Origin: Miltoncostaea sp963771025
GTDB lineage: Bacteria > Actinomycetota > Thermoleophilia > Miltoncostaeales > Miltoncostaeaceae
DNA length: 64,000 nt
Assembly (NCBI GenBank): GCA_963771025.1
Contig: CAVYRL010000002.1
Span: 186,001-250,000 of the forward strand
Reading direction: 5' to 3'
Positions 50,942 through 59,606 of this stretch are shown in pieces. The notes under the pieces were generated by a model. That model saw only the letters and a program-made list of their open reading frames with translations, was not told where the DNA came from and made no database searches. Numbering within the stretch: position 1 is the first letter of the stretch; the number at the start of each line of letters is the position of its first letter. The position numbers were made by a program, and so were the translations under genes.

Positions 50942-52087
50942 TCAGGCGGCGCCCGCGTAGTGGGCGAGCGTCGCGTCGATCATCCGGTCGGTGCTGAAGC
51001 GCTCGCGGGTGAGCGCGTGGGCGGCCGCGGCCATCTCCGCCGCGGCGGCCGGGTCGTCGATCAACGAGCGCAGTCCCGCCGCGAGGCCTGCTGGATCGCC
51101 CGCGGGCACGACCCGGGCCGTGACGCCGTCGTCGAGCAGCGCGTCCATGCCCCCGACGCGGGTCACCAGCAGGGGCAGCCCGTGGGCGCACGCCTCGAGC
51201 AGCGCGAAGGGCAGTCCCTCGGAGTGCGAGGGCAGGCAGAAGGCGTCCATGCCCGACAGGAGGGTGGAGATGTCGTCGCGGAAGCCGGTGAAGCGCACGC
51301 GACCGGTGAGGCCGAGCTCGGCGACCTGGGCCTCGAGGGCCTCGCGGCTACGCCCGTCACCCACGATCAGGCAGTGCGCGCGGGGATGGTCGGGCGCGAC
51401 CAGGGCGAGCGCCTCGACGAGGTCGGCGATGCCCTTCACCGGCTCGAGCCGGGCCACCACACCGACGACGTAGGCGTCGGCGGGCCAGTCGCCGAGCACG
51501 AGCGCGCGGCCGGCCGGGTCGAACACTGCGGGGGGGACCGCGTTGGGGATCAGCGCCGTCCGCGCCGGCGGGACGCCGAGCGACGCGACGTAGTCGCGCG
51601 TCGGCTCGGACACGACCACGAACCGGCTGCCCAGGCGGCGGTTGAGCCGCAGAACCCCCTCGTAGAAGCGCCCCCGCCCCGAGCCGCCGTGCTCGGCCAT
51701 GTACTGCGAATGCACGGTGGTCACGCGCGCGGGGGTGCGCGCCAGCAGGCCCGCCAGCAGCGACCACAGCTGGGACTGCGGGTTCTGCGCGTCGATCACG
51801 GCGAAGTCGTGGGCGCGCAACGCGCGCACGAGGTCGAGCACGATGCGCGGGTCGGCCCGCCGTCGCGCGAGGGCGAGCCGCGGGTGGCCGAGGGCCACCA
51901 GCCGTTGGTGAAGCGGCGAGCCCGCGAGCGTGACCACCACGAACGGCACGCCGCGTTCCGTGAGCGAGCGCGCCATCTGGAGCACCCGCACGTCGGCTCC
52001 GCCGAACCGTTTCGCCAGGTCCACGACCATTACGGGGCCGAAGTGGCGCGTGCGGTCCGCGCCGCCGGCGAGTGGGCTAAAGGTCAT
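50942..52087 (-). CDS. Glycosyltransferase family 4
   Basis: About 381 residues from ATG 52087; ATG 52030 (MVVDLAKRFGGADVRVLQMA) is an alternative matching family starts. Motifs: KRFGGADVRVLQMARSL (acceptor loop), VGVVARLEPVKGIADLVEAL, LIVGDGRSREALEAQ, LPSHSEGLPFALLEACAHGL (EX7E-type) and VPAGDPAGLAAGL. Convergent with the flippase (5-nt gap) and divergent from core protein C. Donor sugar unknown. Confidence 0.88.
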   Translation of the reverse strand: MTFSPLAGGADRTRHFGPVMVVDLAKRFGGADVRVLQMARSLTERGVPFVVVTLAGSPLHQRLVALGHPRLALARRRADPRIVLDLVRALRAHDFAVIDAQNPQSQLWSLLAGLLARTPARVTTVHSQYMAEHGGSGRGRFYEGVLRLNRRLGSRFVVVSEPTRDYVASLGVPPARTALIPNAVPPAVFDPAGRALVLGDWPADAYVVGVVARLEPVKGIADLVEALALVAPDHPRAHCLIVGDGRSREALEAQVAELGLTGRVRFTGFRDDISTLLSGMDAFCLPSHSEGLPFALLEACAHGLPLLVTRVGGMDALLDDGVTARVVPAGDPAGLAAGLRSLIDDPAAAAEMAAAAHALTRERFSTDRMIDATLAHYAGAA

Positions 52088-52124
52088 CGGAAAAACCAAA
52101 AAACGCAACCCTGTTAAGGCCGCG

Positions 52125-52136
52125 GTCCGATCGGAC
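52125..52136. promoter_or_regulatory. Perfect 12-bp palindrome in a divergent promoter
   Basis: GTCCGATCGGAC is self-complementary and lies in the 152-nt gap between the minus-strand GT4 gene and core protein C. It is a reasonable operator candidate. A short A/T-rich stretch (52090-52102) lies next to it. Confidence 0.35.
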
Positions 52137-52239
52137 GATAGACGAAACGACGCGAGGAACATGCGTCGTGCCCCCATAAGTCCCACTGACCGCGGCTCCC
52201 GTAAGCGGGTGGGATACCCCATAGGGAAGGACCCCTCGA

Positions 52240-55200
52240 GTGCCCCCAGCTTCCGTGGGGAGGCTCCGCCGTGCCCGGCGTTTGAGCCTCGCTCTGTCGT
52301 GCGTCGCCGTGAGTGCCCTCCCCGGCATCCTCGCCCAGATCGCGACGGCGGCCCCGGCCCCCGACACGTCGTTCGAGACGTCCGCAGCGGGGTGGTCCGT
52401 CTCCGGAGGCACCCTCGGCAGGGTTCACGCAAAGGACGCTCCCGACGGCCGCACCGTGGGCCGCCTCACCCGTCACTCCGGCTCGGGTCCGCTGACCATC
52501 ACCGATCGCGCCATCGTCGGTCACGTCCGCGGTAGGCGCGTGTATCTCGCGACGGCCTGGGTGCGCGCGGCGTCGCCGGGGTCCATCGGCGAGCGCGCCG
52601 TCATCCGCGTCGTCCAGCGCTCCGCCCACGGACGCGTCCTGCGCCGCACGACCTCGTCCCGGGTGAGGCTCGGGCGCACGTTCCGGCGCGTGGTCGTCAC
52701 CGTCACCACGACCCCTCGCGGCGGGCGGCTCGATGTCCAGGTCTCACAGATCCACGCCCGTCGCGGCGACGCGATCGCGGTCAACGACGTCAGCGTCACG
52801 GCACGCGGCGGCAGCAGCCGGATCGCCGGCGTCGGCGGCTCCGTCGCCAACAGCTCCTTCGAGACCGGCCTGGCCGGCTGGAGCGGCTATTCGGCCGCCA
52901 TCGCCCGCGTGGCCGTCGCCGGCGCTCCCAACGGCGCCTACGCCGCCAGGGTGACCCGCACCGGCTCGCTCACCCACTACGCGCTTCAGGAGTCGCCATC
53001 GAACGGCCCGATGGCCCTCGGCACGAAGTTCACCGCTGAGGCATGGGTCAAGGCCGGCAGCAGCAGATCGTCCGGGAAGCCGGTCAAGATCGTGCTCCGC
53101 GAGCGCAACGCGGCGGGCAGGCGGGTCGCCGACACCGCCTCGACCGCCGTCACCCTCGGGACGACCTGGAAGAAGGTCTCCGCGACCGCGACGACCCGGT
53201 CCGCCGGCGGGAGCCTCGACGTCCGCGTCAGCCAGAGCGGCGCCGCGTCGGGCCAGTACTTCTACGCCGACGCGGTCGCCCTGACCGACCGCACCCCGAC
53301 ACCGGCCCCGGCACCCACCCCGGGTCCCACACCCACCCCGGCGCCGAAAGCGCCGGCTCCGGCACCTGCACCGGCTCCGAAACCCACCCCGGCGCCGGCC
53401 CCGCCGCCCTCCGCGAGCTTCGACGGCGGCCTGATCGCCAACGCCTCGTTCGAGGGCACCACCTCCGGCTGGATCGGTTACGGCGCCAGCGTCGTGAGCG
53501 AGGCCGTGTCCGGCGCGCCGGCCGGCAGCTACGTCATCCGCGCCACCAACACGGCGGCGCTCGGCTACTTCACGACCAACGACGCGACCCCGACCGTCGC
53601 GTCCACCTCGGCCGGCACGACCTACGCCGCTGAGGCCTGGGTGCGCGCCGCGACGACCTCCTCCGTCGGCAAGCCCGCCGTTCTCAAGCTGCGCGAGCGC
53701 ACGCCCGGCGGCACGGTCGTCGCCGACACCTCGTCCCCGTCGGTCACCCTGACCACCTCCTGGCAGCGCCTCGCGGTCTCGCGGGTGCCGGCGGCCTCGG
53801 GCAACACGCTCGACGTCCGCGTGAGCCAGGCCAACGCGACCAGCGGAAACGCCTTCTACCTCGACGCCATCCGCCTGGTCGCGACCCCGCCCACGATCCC
53901 GGCCCCCCCGCCGACACCGACGCCCACGCCGACGCCGACGCCCACGCCCACACCGACGCCCACGCCCACGCCCACGCCGACGCCCACGCCCACGCCCACG
54001 CCGACGCCCACGCCCACGCCCGACCCGACCCCCGTCCCGCCGCCGGCGGCGGACACCACGGGTCCGGCCCTCTCGGTCACCGCGCCCGCCTCGGGCGCCA
54101 CGCTGGCCGGCAGCGCCTCCGTGACGGCCACCGCCAGCGACGTGAGCGGCGTGTCCAGGGTCGAGTTCCGCCTCGATGGCGCGCTCGTCGCAACGGACAC
54201 CGCGAGCCCCTACATCTGGTCGTGGGACACGACCGGGGCGACCGACGGAGCCCACTCGGTGGTCGTGACCGCCTACGACGCGGTCGGCAACACCACCACC
54301 AGAACGGTCTCCGTGACGGTCGCCAATCCGACGACGCCCAACCCGACCCCGGCCCCCCCGCCCTCGAACGTCCTGTCCCCTGAAGATCGCCCCTACGACA
54401 GCCAGTTCGCATTCAACGAGCCCATCCCGAACGGCGTGGGCACCGACGCGCGCTCTGCCGCGATCGTGGGGCAGCTCGACCAGAACACCGGCCTGGCGAA
54501 GGTGATCATGACCTCCTCCAGCGACGTCCCCCCGGTCTACATCGCCAAGCCCACCGACCCCTTCTACTCGGTCAGCGTCGGCGGCCAGACCACGCGCTTC
54601 CGGGTTCCGGCCGGCGCGGTGCCGGGCGGTGGCTCGGACACGCCGATGGTGATCCTCGACCCCAGCCACCCGGACTTCGGCGCCGACACCGAGCTTCGCC
54701 TCTGGCAGGCCTCGATCTCGGGCTCCAGCCTCCAGGCCTCGGGTGCCGGGCTCTTTCACTACAACTCGGACGGGGCGATCCTCAACCCGAGCGGCACGCG
54801 CAGCCTCGGCACCCCCTTCCGCGGCCAGGGCACCGGCTCGGGCCTGTCGATCATGGCGGGCCTGATCCGCCCCGAGGAGGTGCGCCGCGGCCAGATCGAC
54901 CACGCCCTGCGCTTCGCCTACTCGGCGGCCGACTTCTCCAACCGCTTCCGCGCCCCGGCCATCAAGACCGACCAGCCCAACGGCACCTCGACCCGCAACC
55001 CGGCCACCGCCATGGACATGGGCATGCGCCTGCAGCTGGACCCGTCGGTCAACTGCCAGGCCCGCACCGTCCCCGGCAAGGCCGACGGCTCCCTCGAGAC
55101 CCGCTACCTGCGCATGCTCTGCACCGCCCTTCAGCGCTACGGCATGATCGCGGTCGATGGCACCGGCGACCGCGGCCTGATGCTGATGATGGAGCACGAC

Positions 55201-55359
55201 AAGACCGCCCCCTGGGCCTCGGTGGTGGGCACGCCCCTGTACGGCTCCTACGGCTACCTGATCCGCGACGCGGACAGCCCCTCCGACGGCCTGTCGCGCA
55301 ACGGCACCTCCGGCATCCCCTGGAACGCGCTCAGGGTGCTCGACCGCAGCGAGTTCTAG
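52240..55359 (+). CDS. Secreted core-family protein C with three CBM-like modules and Ig domain
   Basis: A 1039-residue modular protein. Signal peptide (about 1-38); three related jelly-roll modules of the CBM4/9 type (about 40-189, 203-350, 396-550), each with NxSFExxxxGW near its start and LDVRVSQ near its end; a Pro-rich linker (352-391); a Thr-Pro linker (553-604); an Ig-like domain (604-697, ITC-type TAYDAVGNTTTRTVSVTV); then the shared core (714-1039: VPPVYIAKPTDPFYSV, SGAGLFHYNSDG, GSGLSIMAGLIRPEEV, HALRFAYSAADFSNRF, YGMIAVDGTGDRG, SGIPW). The modules suggest binding to a polysaccharide. GTG start; no strong SD seen. Confidence 0.78.
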   Translation: MPPASVGRLRRARRLSLALSCVAVSALPGILAQIATAAPAPDTSFETSAAGWSVSGGTLGRVHAKDAPDGRTVGRLTRHSGSGPLTITDRAIVGHVRGRRVYLATAWVRAASPGSIGERAVIRVVQRSAHGRVLRRTTSSRVRLGRTFRRVVVTVTTTPRGGRLDVQVSQIHARRGDAIAVNDVSVTARGGSSRIAGVGGSVANSSFETGLAGWSGYSAAIARVAVAGAPNGAYAARVTRTGSLTHYALQESPSNGPMALGTKFTAEAWVKAGSSRSSGKPVKIVLRERNAAGRRVADTASTAVTLGTTWKKVSATATTRSAGGSLDVRVSQSGAASGQYFYADAVALTDRTPTPAPAPTPGPTPTPAPKAPAPAPAPAPKPTPAPAPPPSASFDGGLIANASFEGTTSGWIGYGASVVSEAVSGAPAGSYVIRATNTAALGYFTTNDATPTVASTSAGTTYAAEAWVRAATTSSVGKPAVLKLRERTPGGTVVADTSSPSVTLTTSWQRLAVSRVPAASGNTLDVRVSQANATSGNAFYLDAIRLVATPPTIPAPPPTPTPTPTPTPTPTPTPTPTPTPTPTPTPTPTPTPTPDPTPVPPPAADTTGPALSVTAPASGATLAGSASVTATASDVSGVSRVEFRLDGALVATDTASPYIWSWDTTGATDGAHSVVVTAYDAVGNTTTRTVSVTVANPTTPNPTPAPPPSNVLSPEDRPYDSQFAFNEPIPNGVGTDARSAAIVGQLDQNTGLAKVIMTSSSDVPPVYIAKPTDPFYSVSVGGQTTRFRVPAGAVPGGGSDTPMVILDPSHPDFGADTELRLWQASISGSSLQASGAGLFHYNSDGAILNPSGTRSLGTPFRGQGTGSGLSIMAGLIRPEEVRRGQIDHALRFAYSAADFSNRFRAPAIKTDQPNGTSTRNPATAMDMGMRLQLDPSVNCQARTVPGKADGSLETRYLRMLCTALQRYGMIAVDGTGDRGLMLMMEHDKTAPWASVVGTPLYGSYGYLIRDADSPSDGLSRNGTSGIPWNALRVLDRSEF
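53914..54020 (+). repeat. Hexanucleotide tandem repeat coding a Thr-Pro linker
   Basis: About 18 units of ACGCCC/ACGCCG code an alternating Thr-Pro stretch between the third CBM-like module and the Ig domain. The in-frame 6-nt period allows length change in two-residue steps. Thr-Pro linkers are often O-glycosylated in actinobacterial secreted proteins. Confidence 0.85.
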
Positions 55360-55401
55360 CGGCCCGGAACCCCCGCGCCACCGGGGAAGCCGCGCCTACA
55401 G

Positions 55402-55425
55402 AAGAGCCGCCTCCGGGCGGCTCTT
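55402..55425 (+). terminator. Intrinsic-type terminator after core protein C
   Basis: AAGAGCCGCC (55402-55411), loop TCCG, GGCGGCTCTT (55416-55425): a perfect 10-bp stem 42 nt after the stop codon. No long T-run follows. Confidence 0.75.
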
Positions 55426-55569
55426 CACGTTCCCGTGGAACACAACGACCCGTTCGGAGCCGGGTCCTCCACCAACGGCGAGTGGCGATCCCCCCAGACG
55501 GCGGGCGCACCCTCTTGCGCGCTCCCACATCATCGTCCGTGACCTGGATAGTCGAAAGGGAGCGGAGAC

Positions 55570-57165
55570 GTGAGGATGAAGCGTAAGTACATCGGTCGAG
55601 TGGCGGGGGCAGCGGCCGCCTCACTCGCCCTCGGGATGATGGCGCAGGGGGCGGTGGCGGCAAGCCCCGACGCTCCGCAGTTCTGCTCCGCATTCACCAA
55701 GATCAGCCAGACCAGCACCGGTGCGGTTGCGATCCCGGATGCCACGGCGAACCCGCAGCCGGTCCAGCCGGCCCCGCCGGCCCCGCCGCTTCCGCCCGTG
55801 CCCGACACGCCCGGCGCGGCCATCAGCAAGACGATCACCGTCTCGGGCGCCTCCGGCACCGTGCGCGACGTGGACGCGATCACCAACATCGTCCACCAGA
55901 ACAACGGCGACCTGGACATCTCGCTCAGCCACGGCGGCAAGACCGTGCAGCTGGTGACGGCCTACCTGCCCAATCGCTCGGGCAAGAACGGCTACAACGG
56001 CACCGTCTGGGACGACTCGGCCCCCAAGGCCGTCTCCGAGGCCAACCTCAACGACGACGTGCTGCAGACCACCCTCGCCCCCGAGGGCGCCCTCGGGGCG
56101 TTCGTCGGCGCCGACCCGAACGGCACCTGGACCCTGCGGGTGCAGGACATCTCGGCGCTCGCCACCGGCACGCTCAACAACTGGACGCTCAACCTGGCCA
56201 CGTCGGCCGCGACCAACGCGACCGCGGTGACCAACGTCTCGGGCCCCGCCGGCACGATTCCCGACACCCACACGCTCGCCGACGGCACGCTCGAGAAGAC
56301 CGTCGTCGTGTCGGGCGCCAAGAAGTACCTGACCGACGTCAACCTGCTCACCGACATCACCCACACCATCGATCCGGGTGAGCTGCAGGTGCGCCTGACC
56401 TCGCCCCAGGGCACGACCGTCCTGATCAGCAACCGGCGCGGCAGCGGCTCGCTCGCGGCCCTCAGCACCAAGTGGGACGACTCGGCCGGGCAGAACAACC
56501 TGATCACGCAGGTCGGCTGGAGCTCGCAGCAGACCCGCCCGACGATGGTCCCCGAGAGCGGCCTCGGCGCCTTCATCGGCCAGGATCCCAACGGCACCTG
56601 GAAGCTCACCGTGGCCGACGTGGTCGCGGCAGACGGGTTCAGCCTCAACAGCTGGAGCCTCAACCTGACCGGCACCGACAACTGCGCGACCCCTCCGGAC
56701 ACCACCCCTCCGGACACCACCCCCCCGGTGGACACGACCCCCGTCACGCCGGTCGTCCCGCTGACCCCTCCGACCATCGCGACTCCGCCGGCTCCGTCCT
56801 GCGTCAAGGTGGGCCTGGTGGCCAAGGTCACCGGCTCCAAGAAGGTCAAGAGGGGCAGGAAGGGCGTCGTCATCGTCAAGCTGACCAACGCCAGCAAGCT
56901 CGCCGCGGCCACCCGCTCCACGGCGACCTTCGTCATCCCGCGCGGCTTCTCGCTCGTCAAGAAGCCCAAGGGCGCGACCGTCAAGAAGCACCGGGTCACG
57001 CTCAAGCTCGGCACGATCCGCGCCGGCAAGTCCAAGGCCGTCAGGCTGACCCTGAAGGCCGGCTCCCGGGCGAAGGCCGGACGGCAGAAGCGCACGGTCT
57101 TGGCGTCGGCCGCCTGTGGCTCCCGGACCGTCGGCAAGCTCGCCGTCACGATCAAGAAGGCCTAG
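55570..57165 (+). CDS. Secreted protein with two proprotein convertase P domains and a basic DUF11-like tail
   Basis: A 531-residue exported protein (GTG 55570; ATG 55576, MKRKYIGRVAGAAAASLALG, also possible). After the signal peptide and a Pro-rich stretch come two P-domain-like jelly rolls (about 88-215 and 235-375), each with LDISLSHGGKTV/LQVRLTSPQGTTV, WDDSA and GxDPNGTW(T/K)L motifs. No protease domain is attached. A short Thr-Pro linker leads to a DUF11-like Lys-rich domain (RKGVVIVKLTNASKLAAATR onward). It parallels the thioester protein in its C-terminal domain. A strong hairpin follows. Confidence 0.75.
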   Translation: MRMKRKYIGRVAGAAAASLALGMMAQGAVAASPDAPQFCSAFTKISQTSTGAVAIPDATANPQPVQPAPPAPPLPPVPDTPGAAISKTITVSGASGTVRDVDAITNIVHQNNGDLDISLSHGGKTVQLVTAYLPNRSGKNGYNGTVWDDSAPKAVSEANLNDDVLQTTLAPEGALGAFVGADPNGTWTLRVQDISALATGTLNNWTLNLATSAATNATAVTNVSGPAGTIPDTHTLADGTLEKTVVVSGAKKYLTDVNLLTDITHTIDPGELQVRLTSPQGTTVLISNRRGSGSLAALSTKWDDSAGQNNLITQVGWSSQQTRPTMVPESGLGAFIGQDPNGTWKLTVADVVAADGFSLNSWSLNLTGTDNCATPPDTTPPDTTPPVDTTPVTPVVPLTPPTIATPPAPSCVKVGLVAKVTGSKKVKRGRKGVVIVKLTNASKLAAATRSTATFVIPRGFSLVKKPKGATVKKHRVTLKLGTIRAGKSKAVRLTLKAGSRAKAGRQKRTVLASAACGSRTVGKLAVTIKKA

Positions 57166-57180
57166 GTCCTGACGCTCGCC

Positions 57181-57214
57181 GGGGATCCGTCACCCATTCG
57201 GGTGGCGGATCCCC
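57181..57214 (+). terminator. Long terminator hairpin after the P-domain gene
   Basis: GGGGATCCGTCACCC (57181-57195) pairs with GGGTGGCGGATCCCC (57200-57214) over an ATTC loop, 15 bp with one G-U. It lies 15 nt after the stop codon and 44 nt before the next gene. Confidence 0.8.
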
Positions 57215-57258
57215 GTGTGGTTTCCACGACGGGCGGGCCGGTCGGGCAGGATAGCCGT

Positions 57259-58386
57259 GTGCCACGCGTCGTCTTCCTGATCGACTCGCTCGGATGGGGC
57301 GGGGCGGAGCGGCTTCTGCTGCAGTACCTGCCCCACCTCCGCTCGGAGGGGTTCGACCCCGTCGTCTGCGTGATGCACGAGCGCAGCGGCAACCCCGTCG
57401 CCGAGGAGATCCGGGCGCTCGGCATCCCTGTCGACACGGTTCCCGTCGAGCACCTCCGAGACGTGACGGCCGTCCCGCGCCTGGTGCGCTACCTGCGCCG
57501 CCGCGAGGCCGATGTCGTCCACACGCAACTCGAGTTCGCCGACGGCCTCGGCTCGGTGGCGGCACGCCTCGCGCGCATTCCGTCGGTCTCGACGCTGCAC
57601 ACGATGTATGAGCCCGCGAAGTGGTCGCGGGCCTGGTGGCGCAACTGGCTCGGGGACCTCGCCCTCGGGCGCCTGGCGAGCGCCATCGTCGCGGTATCGG
57701 ACGAGGCGCGCCGGCACTACATCGCGCACCGGCCCTACCCGAGCCGCAAGCTCGTCACGCTGCGCAACGGCATCGACCTGACCCGTTTCGCGGACGCGGC
57801 CTCCGAGGGCCCCGCGGTGCGCCGTGAGCTCGGGATCGCGTCCGACGCCAAGGTGCTCGCCACCGTCGCCGTGCTGCGTCCGGACAAGGGCCTGCAGCAC
57901 ATGATCGCCGCGCTGCCGCCCGTGGTCGCGGAGGTCCCCGGCGTCGTCTACCTGGTGGTGGGCGACGGCGATCATCGCGCCAGCCTGGAGGCGGCGGTCG
58001 CCGCCCTGGGGCTCACCGACCGGGTCATCTTCGCCGGCAGCCGTACCGACGTGCCGCGGGTGCTCGCCGCGTGCGATGTGTTCGTGCTGCCCACGGTCAG
58101 CGACGCTCTCCCGACCGTGCTCGCCGAAGCCGCGGCCTCGGGCGTGCCGGTGGTCGCCAGCGCCGTCGGCGGCGTGCCGGAGATGTGCATCGACGAGAGC
58201 AACGGCATCCTGGTCCCGCCCGCCGATCCCGAGGCCCTGACGGTGGCCTGCCTGCGTCTGCTGCGCGACCCGGAACTCGCGGGGAGCATGGGCCACGAGG
58301 GGCGGGCGGTGGCGCGCGAGCGCTACGACATCCGCACCCAGGCCGGGCGGCTCGGCAGCCTCTACCGGCGGCTGATGGCGCGATGA
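57259..58386 (+). CDS. Glycosyltransferase family 4
   Basis: A 375-residue GT-B enzyme. Motifs: LIDSLGWGGAERLLLQYLPH (acceptor loop), LVTLRNGIDLTRF, VAVLRPDKGLQHMIAAL, VVGDGDHRASLEAAV, LPTVSDALPTVLAEAAASGV (EX7E) and NGILVPPADPEAL. GTG 57259 follows the terminator of the previous gene, so this begins a new transcription unit. It is coupled to the next glycosyltransferase by a 4-nt overlap (ATGA). Confidence 0.9.
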   Translation: MPRVVFLIDSLGWGGAERLLLQYLPHLRSEGFDPVVCVMHERSGNPVAEEIRALGIPVDTVPVEHLRDVTAVPRLVRYLRRREADVVHTQLEFADGLGSVAARLARIPSVSTLHTMYEPAKWSRAWWRNWLGDLALGRLASAIVAVSDEARRHYIAHRPYPSRKLVTLRNGIDLTRFADAASEGPAVRRELGIASDAKVLATVAVLRPDKGLQHMIAALPPVVAEVPGVVYLVVGDGDHRASLEAAVAALGLTDRVIFAGSRTDVPRVLAACDVFVLPTVSDALPTVLAEAAASGVPVVASAVGGVPEMCIDESNGILVPPADPEALTVACLRLLRDPELAGSMGHEGRAVARERYDIRTQAGRLGSLYRRLMAR

Positions 58387-59606
58387 GGATCGCCGTCGTC
58401 GAACCCCGCGGCGTGGGAGGCATGATCCACTACGCCTACCGGCTGTGCGCGGCGATGGCCGCCGAGGGCGCCGAGGTCACGCTGATCACCAGCACCGACT
58501 ACGAGTTCGCCGACGAGCCCCACGCCTTCGCCGTCGAGCCCATCCTGCGGCCCACGTCTCGCCCCTCCGGGCCGGCCTCACCACGCCAGGGGGCGCTCGG
58601 GGTGGCGCTGCGCAAGGCCCGTCGCATCGCCCGGTTGGCGGCCGCCTTCGGACGGGTCAACGCCGAGTGGGTGCGGCTGTCGCGCCACCTGCTGGCGACG
58701 CGGCCCGACGTGGTCCAGTTCGGGAGCATCGAGCACGCCATCGAGGCGCCCTACCTGTGGCACCTGCGCCGGCGCGGTCTGGTGCTCGCCGACGTCGTCC
58801 ACGAGCCCGAGATCCGCAGCAACCGTGGCATCCGGTGGGCGGTGGACATCCGCCTCTACCGGGCCGTCTACCGCGTCTTCGACCACGTCTTCCTGCACGG
58901 CGCCGCGAATGTGGCGCGTTTCGCCGAGCTCTACCCCGGCGTCCCGTCCGGGCGGGTGCACTCGATCGAGATGGGCAGCCTCGTGGTGCTGGAGCCGGGC
59001 TCCGAGACCCGCGTCGATCTGCGCGCGCGCCACGGTTTCGCCCCGGATGCCCCGGTGGCCGTCTTCTTCGGCACCCTGCTGCCCAGCAAGGGCATCGAGG
59101 ACCTGATCGCGGCCTTCGTCACGGTCCACGCGCGCCGTCCCGACGCGCGGCTGCTGATCGCCGGCCACCCCTCGCGCCGCATGGAGGACGGAGGCCTGGA
59201 GCGCCTCGCAGCGCAACTCGGGGTCGGTGATGTCGTGACGGTCAACGCGCAGTACGTCCCCAACGAGGAGCTCGGCGCCCTGATGGGCATGGCGCGCGTC
59301 GTGGTGCTGCCGTACCGCAGCGCCACCCAGAGCGGTGCCCTGCAGGTGGCCTACGCCTACGGGCGGCCGGTGGTCGCCACGCGGGTCGGCGCGTTGCCGG
59401 AGGTGGTGGAGGAGGGGCGCAGCGGCTTCGTCGTGGCGCCCGAGAATCCCGCCGAGCTGGCCGAGGCGATCCTCCGGCTGGTGGACGACGCCGACGCCGC
59501 GGGGCGGATGGGGGCCCACGCCCGCCACCTCTCGGAGACCAAGCACTCGTGGTCGTCGATCGCCGCGGGCATCATCGCCGCCTACGAGGGATCGACCGCC
59601 GGCTGA
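58383..59606 (+). CDS. Glycosyltransferase family 4
   Basis: A 407-residue GT-B enzyme. It begins MRIAVVEPRGVGGMIHYAYR. The C-terminal half has FFGTLLPSKGIEDLIAAFVT, LLIAGHPSRRMEDGGLERLA, VVVLPYRSATQSGALQVAYA and YGRPVVATRVGALPEVVEEG. The usual first Glu of EX7E is replaced in the SATQSGALQVA segment, as in several GT4 sub-branches. It overlaps the convergent acyltransferase gene by 35 nt. Substrate unknown. Confidence 0.87.
   Translation: MRIAVVEPRGVGGMIHYAYRLCAAMAAEGAEVTLITSTDYEFADEPHAFAVEPILRPTSRPSGPASPRQGALGVALRKARRIARLAAAFGRVNAEWVRLSRHLLATRPDVVQFGSIEHAIEAPYLWHLRRRGLVLADVVHEPEIRSNRGIRWAVDIRLYRAVYRVFDHVFLHGAANVARFAELYPGVPSGRVHSIEMGSLVVLEPGSETRVDLRARHGFAPDAPVAVFFGTLLPSKGIEDLIAAFVTVHARRPDARLLIAGHPSRRMEDGGLERLAAQLGVGDVVTVNAQYVPNEELGALMGMARVVVLPYRSATQSGALQVAYAYGRPVVATRVGALPEVVEEGRSGFVVAPENPAELAEAILRLVDDADAAGRMGAHARHLSETKHSWSSIAAGIIAAYEGSTAG

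Noticed and set aside
49356..51191. A 611-residue minus-strand frame
   Set aside because: Composition is an antisense reading of the flippase gene plus a shifted frame of the GT4 gene; rich in charged filler and without domains.
53914..54020. Possible CRISPR or minisatellite array
   Set aside because: Units are only 6 nt with no spacers and lie in frame in a coding sequence; a Thr-Pro linker explains them.
55570..57165. Subtilisin-like protease annotation
   Set aside because: Only P-domain motifs are visible; the Asp/His/Ser catalytic blocks are missing.
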